In this document: positions 62,155 to 64,000 of the stretch, piece after piece
Layout: every line of letters begins with the position of its first letter
Position numbering within the stretch: the stretch's first letter is position 1
Assembly (NCBI RefSeq): GCF_029893805.1
Contig: NZ_JARXYP010000002.1
Location: 7,440,001 to 7,504,000, forward strand
Direction: 5' to 3'
Source: Streptomyces sp. SAI-135
Lineage (GTDB): Bacteria; Actinomycetota; Actinomycetes; Streptomycetales; Streptomycetaceae
Length of the DNA stretch: 64,000 nucleotides
The notes under the pieces: generated by a model
What the model saw: the letters and a program-made list of their open reading frames with translations, nothing else
What the model was told of the DNA's origin: nothing
Database searches by the model: none
Made by a program: the position numbers and the translations under genes

Positions 62155-63738
62155 TCAGGACGCGTACCGTGCCTGTACCGCCTTCCGATCCAGGCCCCCC
62201 TTCGCTGTGTACGGCAGCGCGGGGACCAGTTCGAGACGGTCCGGTACCTCGAAGGCGGCCAGGTGGTCGTGGCAGTAGCGGAGGATCTCCTCACGGCCGA
62301 CGGGGTCGCCCTCGCGGAGCACCACGGCGGCACCGATCCGCTGCCCGTACACCGTGTCCGGCACCGCGAACACGGCCGCCTCCGCGACCCCCGGGCACCC
62401 GGCGAGGATGTCCTCGACATGTTCGGGCGAGATCTTCTCCCCGCCCCGGTTGATGAGGTTCTTGATCCGTCCGGTCAGTGACAGATACCCGTCCTCGTCC
62501 AGCGCCCCCAGATCCCCCGTACGCAGCCACCCGTCGACGAAGGTCCGCGCCGACTCGTCCCCGTCGGCCAGATAACCCCGGGCGACCGTCGGCCCCTGCA
62601 CCCACACCTCGCCCTCCACCCCCGCCGGGCAGGAACGTCCGCCGCGGTCCACGACCCGTACCGCGACGCCGGTCGGCCGCCCCACCGACCCCTGCCGGAG
62701 CGCTCCCCGCTGCGGCAGCGGTTCGCTGGTGGCCTGGTGCGAGGACTCGGTCATCCCGTAGGCGGACAGCAGCGGCGCGCCGAACGTGCGCTCCAGCGCC
62801 CGCTGCGTCGCGGTGTTGAGGGGTGCGCTGCAACTCCGTACGAACTTCAGCGCCGTTGCCTGCGGCCCGGGAGACTCCCGTTCCGACCGGTCCAGCAGGA
62901 TCTCGTGGATGGCCGGCACCGCCGTGAACCACGTGGCGCCCACGGCCCGCATGTCGTCCCAGAACGTGCCCGCCGCAAACCGCCCCCGCTCGGGCAGCAG
63001 CACACATCCCCCGCTCGCCAGGGAGGACAGCAGCGCCGCGAACAGTCCGTGGCCGTGGAAGAACGGCATCACCGCGACGGTCGCGTCATCGGGCACCAAC
63101 TCGTAGGTGGCGCAGATGTTCCGCACGGAGGCGGCCACGTTGGCGTGGGTCAGCGGGACCATCTTCGCCCGGTCGGTGGTGCCGGCGGTGAACAGGACGA
63201 CGGCGTCACGCTCCGACAACTCCCCAGCGGCGGAACGGACTTGCGTCTCTGCGCACATCCCGGGTTCCAGCACCACCACGGCCGTCCCCGCCCGCGAGAC
63301 GTCCACGCGCAGTGGCCACGCGGGCACCGGAAGCGTCATGCCGTCGGACACCGACGGACCGAGGAGCACGGACCGGGCTCCCAACGCCGTCAGCCTGGCG
63401 GAGAGTTGCTGCGGGGGCAGCGCCGGATCGAGCGGCGCCGCGACCACCCCGGCCCGCGCCGCACCGAGCAACCCGACTACGAACTCGGCCGTGTTGGCAC
63501 AGATCAGCCCGACCGCGTCCCCGCGCCGGAGCCCCGCCCCGCGGAGCCGGGCGGCCACGTCCTCGGCCAGGGCCGCGAGCGTCCGGTACGACAGCGGCAG
63601 CCGTTCACCGGTGACCACCAGGGCCCGGGCGTACGGGCGTTCACGCACCTGCCGGTCGAGGAGGTCGACGAGGCCCGTGACCTCCGGCGGCCGGTACCGG
63701 TTCGCGTCACGCACGGATGCCGCGGCCGGAACAGCCAT
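62155..63738 (-). CDS. AMP-binding acyl-CoA synthetase, oxalyl-CoA synthetase (AAE3/Pcs60)-like
   Basis: ANL-superfamily ligase of 527 residues, nearest in layout to AAE3/Pcs60-type oxalate-CoA ligases. NTAEFVVGLLGAARAGVVAA, AYGMTESSHQATSEPLPQRG, GWLRTGDLGALDEDGYLSLT and GRIKNLINRGGEKISPEHVE are well conserved. Two motifs are odd: the phosphate loop reads VLFTAGTTDRAKMVPLTH instead of TSGTTGRPKG, and the C-terminal Lys motif reads PYTAKGGLDRKAV, with Gly where TGK has its Lys. Activity as an ATP-dependent oxalate-CoA ligase is inferred from context. The start is the ATG at 63738 after GAGGGGGTGG. Divergent from the gene starting at 63991. Confidence 0.83.
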   Translation of the reverse strand: MAVPAAASVRDANRYRPPEVTGLVDLLDRQVRERPYARALVVTGERLPLSYRTLAALAEDVAARLRGAGLRRGDAVGLICANTAEFVVGLLGAARAGVVAAPLDPALPPQQLSARLTALGARSVLLGPSVSDGMTLPVPAWPLRVDVSRAGTAVVVLEPGMCAETQVRSAAGELSERDAVVLFTAGTTDRAKMVPLTHANVAASVRNICATYELVPDDATVAVMPFFHGHGLFAALLSSLASGGCVLLPERGRFAAGTFWDDMRAVGATWFTAVPAIHEILLDRSERESPGPQATALKFVRSCSAPLNTATQRALERTFGAPLLSAYGMTESSHQATSEPLPQRGALRQGSVGRPTGVAVRVVDRGGRSCPAGVEGEVWVQGPTVARGYLADGDESARTFVDGWLRTGDLGALDEDGYLSLTGRIKNLINRGGEKISPEHVEDILAGCPGVAEAAVFAVPDTVYGQRIGAAVVLREGDPVGREEILRYCHDHLAAFEVPDRLELVPALPYTAKGGLDRKAVQARYAS

Positions 63739-63828
63739 GACCCCACCCCCTCGCACCGCTTCGACGAACATCCTCTGCGAGCGTGCGGTGCCACCCGGAG
63801 CACGTCCAATACCCGCTGGCGAACGGCC

Positions 63829-63893
63829 GATAGCGACCGTCTATCAAGGCCGTTCCCAGGCCCCTGACCAGCCCTCGATAGACGCCGTTTATC
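63829..63893. promoter_or_regulatory. Paired GATAG-N7-CTATC operators in the divergent promoter
   Basis: GATAG-CGACCGT-CTATC (63829-63845) and GATAG-ACGCCGT-TTATC (63877-63893) are two near-identical 17-base palindromes, 48 bases centre to centre, between the AMP-binding gene and the gene starting at 63991. They do not resemble the GntR-type sites, so another regulator, possibly the LysR protein, binds here. Confidence 0.62.
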
Positions 63894-63990
63894 GGCTGGT
63901 CGCCGATGGGTCTTGGACGCGGACGAGCGCGCTGCCGATGGTGAGAGAAGTAGCCGCTCCGGCAGGACCTGCCCAAGGAGGACCTCGGAC

Positions 63991-63999
63991 CATGACCGC
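63991..63999 (+). CDS. Start of a gene cut by the right window edge
   Basis: ATGACCGCT preceded by AAGGAGG at 63974-63980, an ideal ribosome site. Only Met-Thr-Ala is visible. From its place in the island, divergent from the AMP-binding enzyme, oxalyl-CoA decarboxylase is a reasonable guess, but three codons cannot show it. Confidence 0.55.
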
Positions 64000-64000
64000 T

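Overview
The window is about 64 kb of very high-GC DNA with strong G/C bias at third codon positions, GTG and TTG starts, Tat-type secreted enzymes, a nSTAND/WD40 regulator and many GntR, LysR, MarR and ROK regulators. This points to a Streptomyces or close relative. No rRNA, tRNA, CRISPR array or transposase was found. All calls are from reading the sequence; no database search was run.

Bases 1-20,200 are a mixed accessory region. In order: the end of a secreted GH6 cellulase, a PhyH-type oxygenase, a SAM methyltransferase with a histidine-rich start, a GT-C membrane glycosyltransferase, an 1130-residue HTH-nSTAND-WD40 protein, SDR and aldo/keto reductases, a Tat-secreted lyase-like protein, an acyl-CoA ligase, a LysR regulator with an SBF-like transporter, a secreted sialidase followed by a second beta-propeller protein, and a divergent MarR/quinone-reductase pair with a clear double operator and an isochorismatase-like gene.

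Bases 20,200-24,900 are a first formate/oxalate block: fdhD with a decayed formate dehydrogenase fragment in front of it, an oxalate/formate-antiporter-family (OFA) carrier with a 45-residue partner gene, a KASIII-like gene and a GntR regulator.

Bases 25,300-40,700 are a sugar/glycoside block. A ROK regulator precedes a ribose-type ABC importer, a Gfo/Idh/MocA oxidoreductase, a TIM-barrel isomerase and a secreted ThuA-DUF1080 protein. An EBO-type operon follows (EboA, TatD-like EboB, EboE, EboF and a Tat-exported TIM-barrel enzyme), without eboC or eboD.

Bases 40,700-64,000 are the main oxalate/formate island. It has an eroded fdh/fdhD remnant, an oxalyl-CoA-reductase-like PanE paralogue, a second GntR gene, two OFA carriers, two nearly identical formyl-CoA transferase genes in opposite orientation, a SucCD-like ligase, an aldehyde dehydrogenase, a beta-carbonic anhydrase, a truncated acyl-CoA dehydrogenase, a third GntR gene, a complete FdsGBA-D-type NAD formate dehydrogenase, a LysR regulator and an AMP-binding (oxalyl-CoA-synthetase-like) enzyme. 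A divergent gene starts at the right edge. Oxalyl-CoA decarboxylase, the expected central enzyme, is not in the window. The inferred flow is oxalate import, CoA activation by transferase or ligase, (off-window) decarboxylation to formyl-CoA, formate oxidation to CO2 plus NADH, CO2 hydration, and a reductive branch to glyoxylate.

The two formate/oxalate blocks are tied together by a 490-bp perfect direct repeat inside two gntR genes, by fragments of the same fdh/fdhD genes, and by a recurrent 15-bp operator-like palindrome close to TGCATACAGTATGCA at about nine promoter positions. The three GntR proteins share the same recognition helix, so the blocks look like one regulon.
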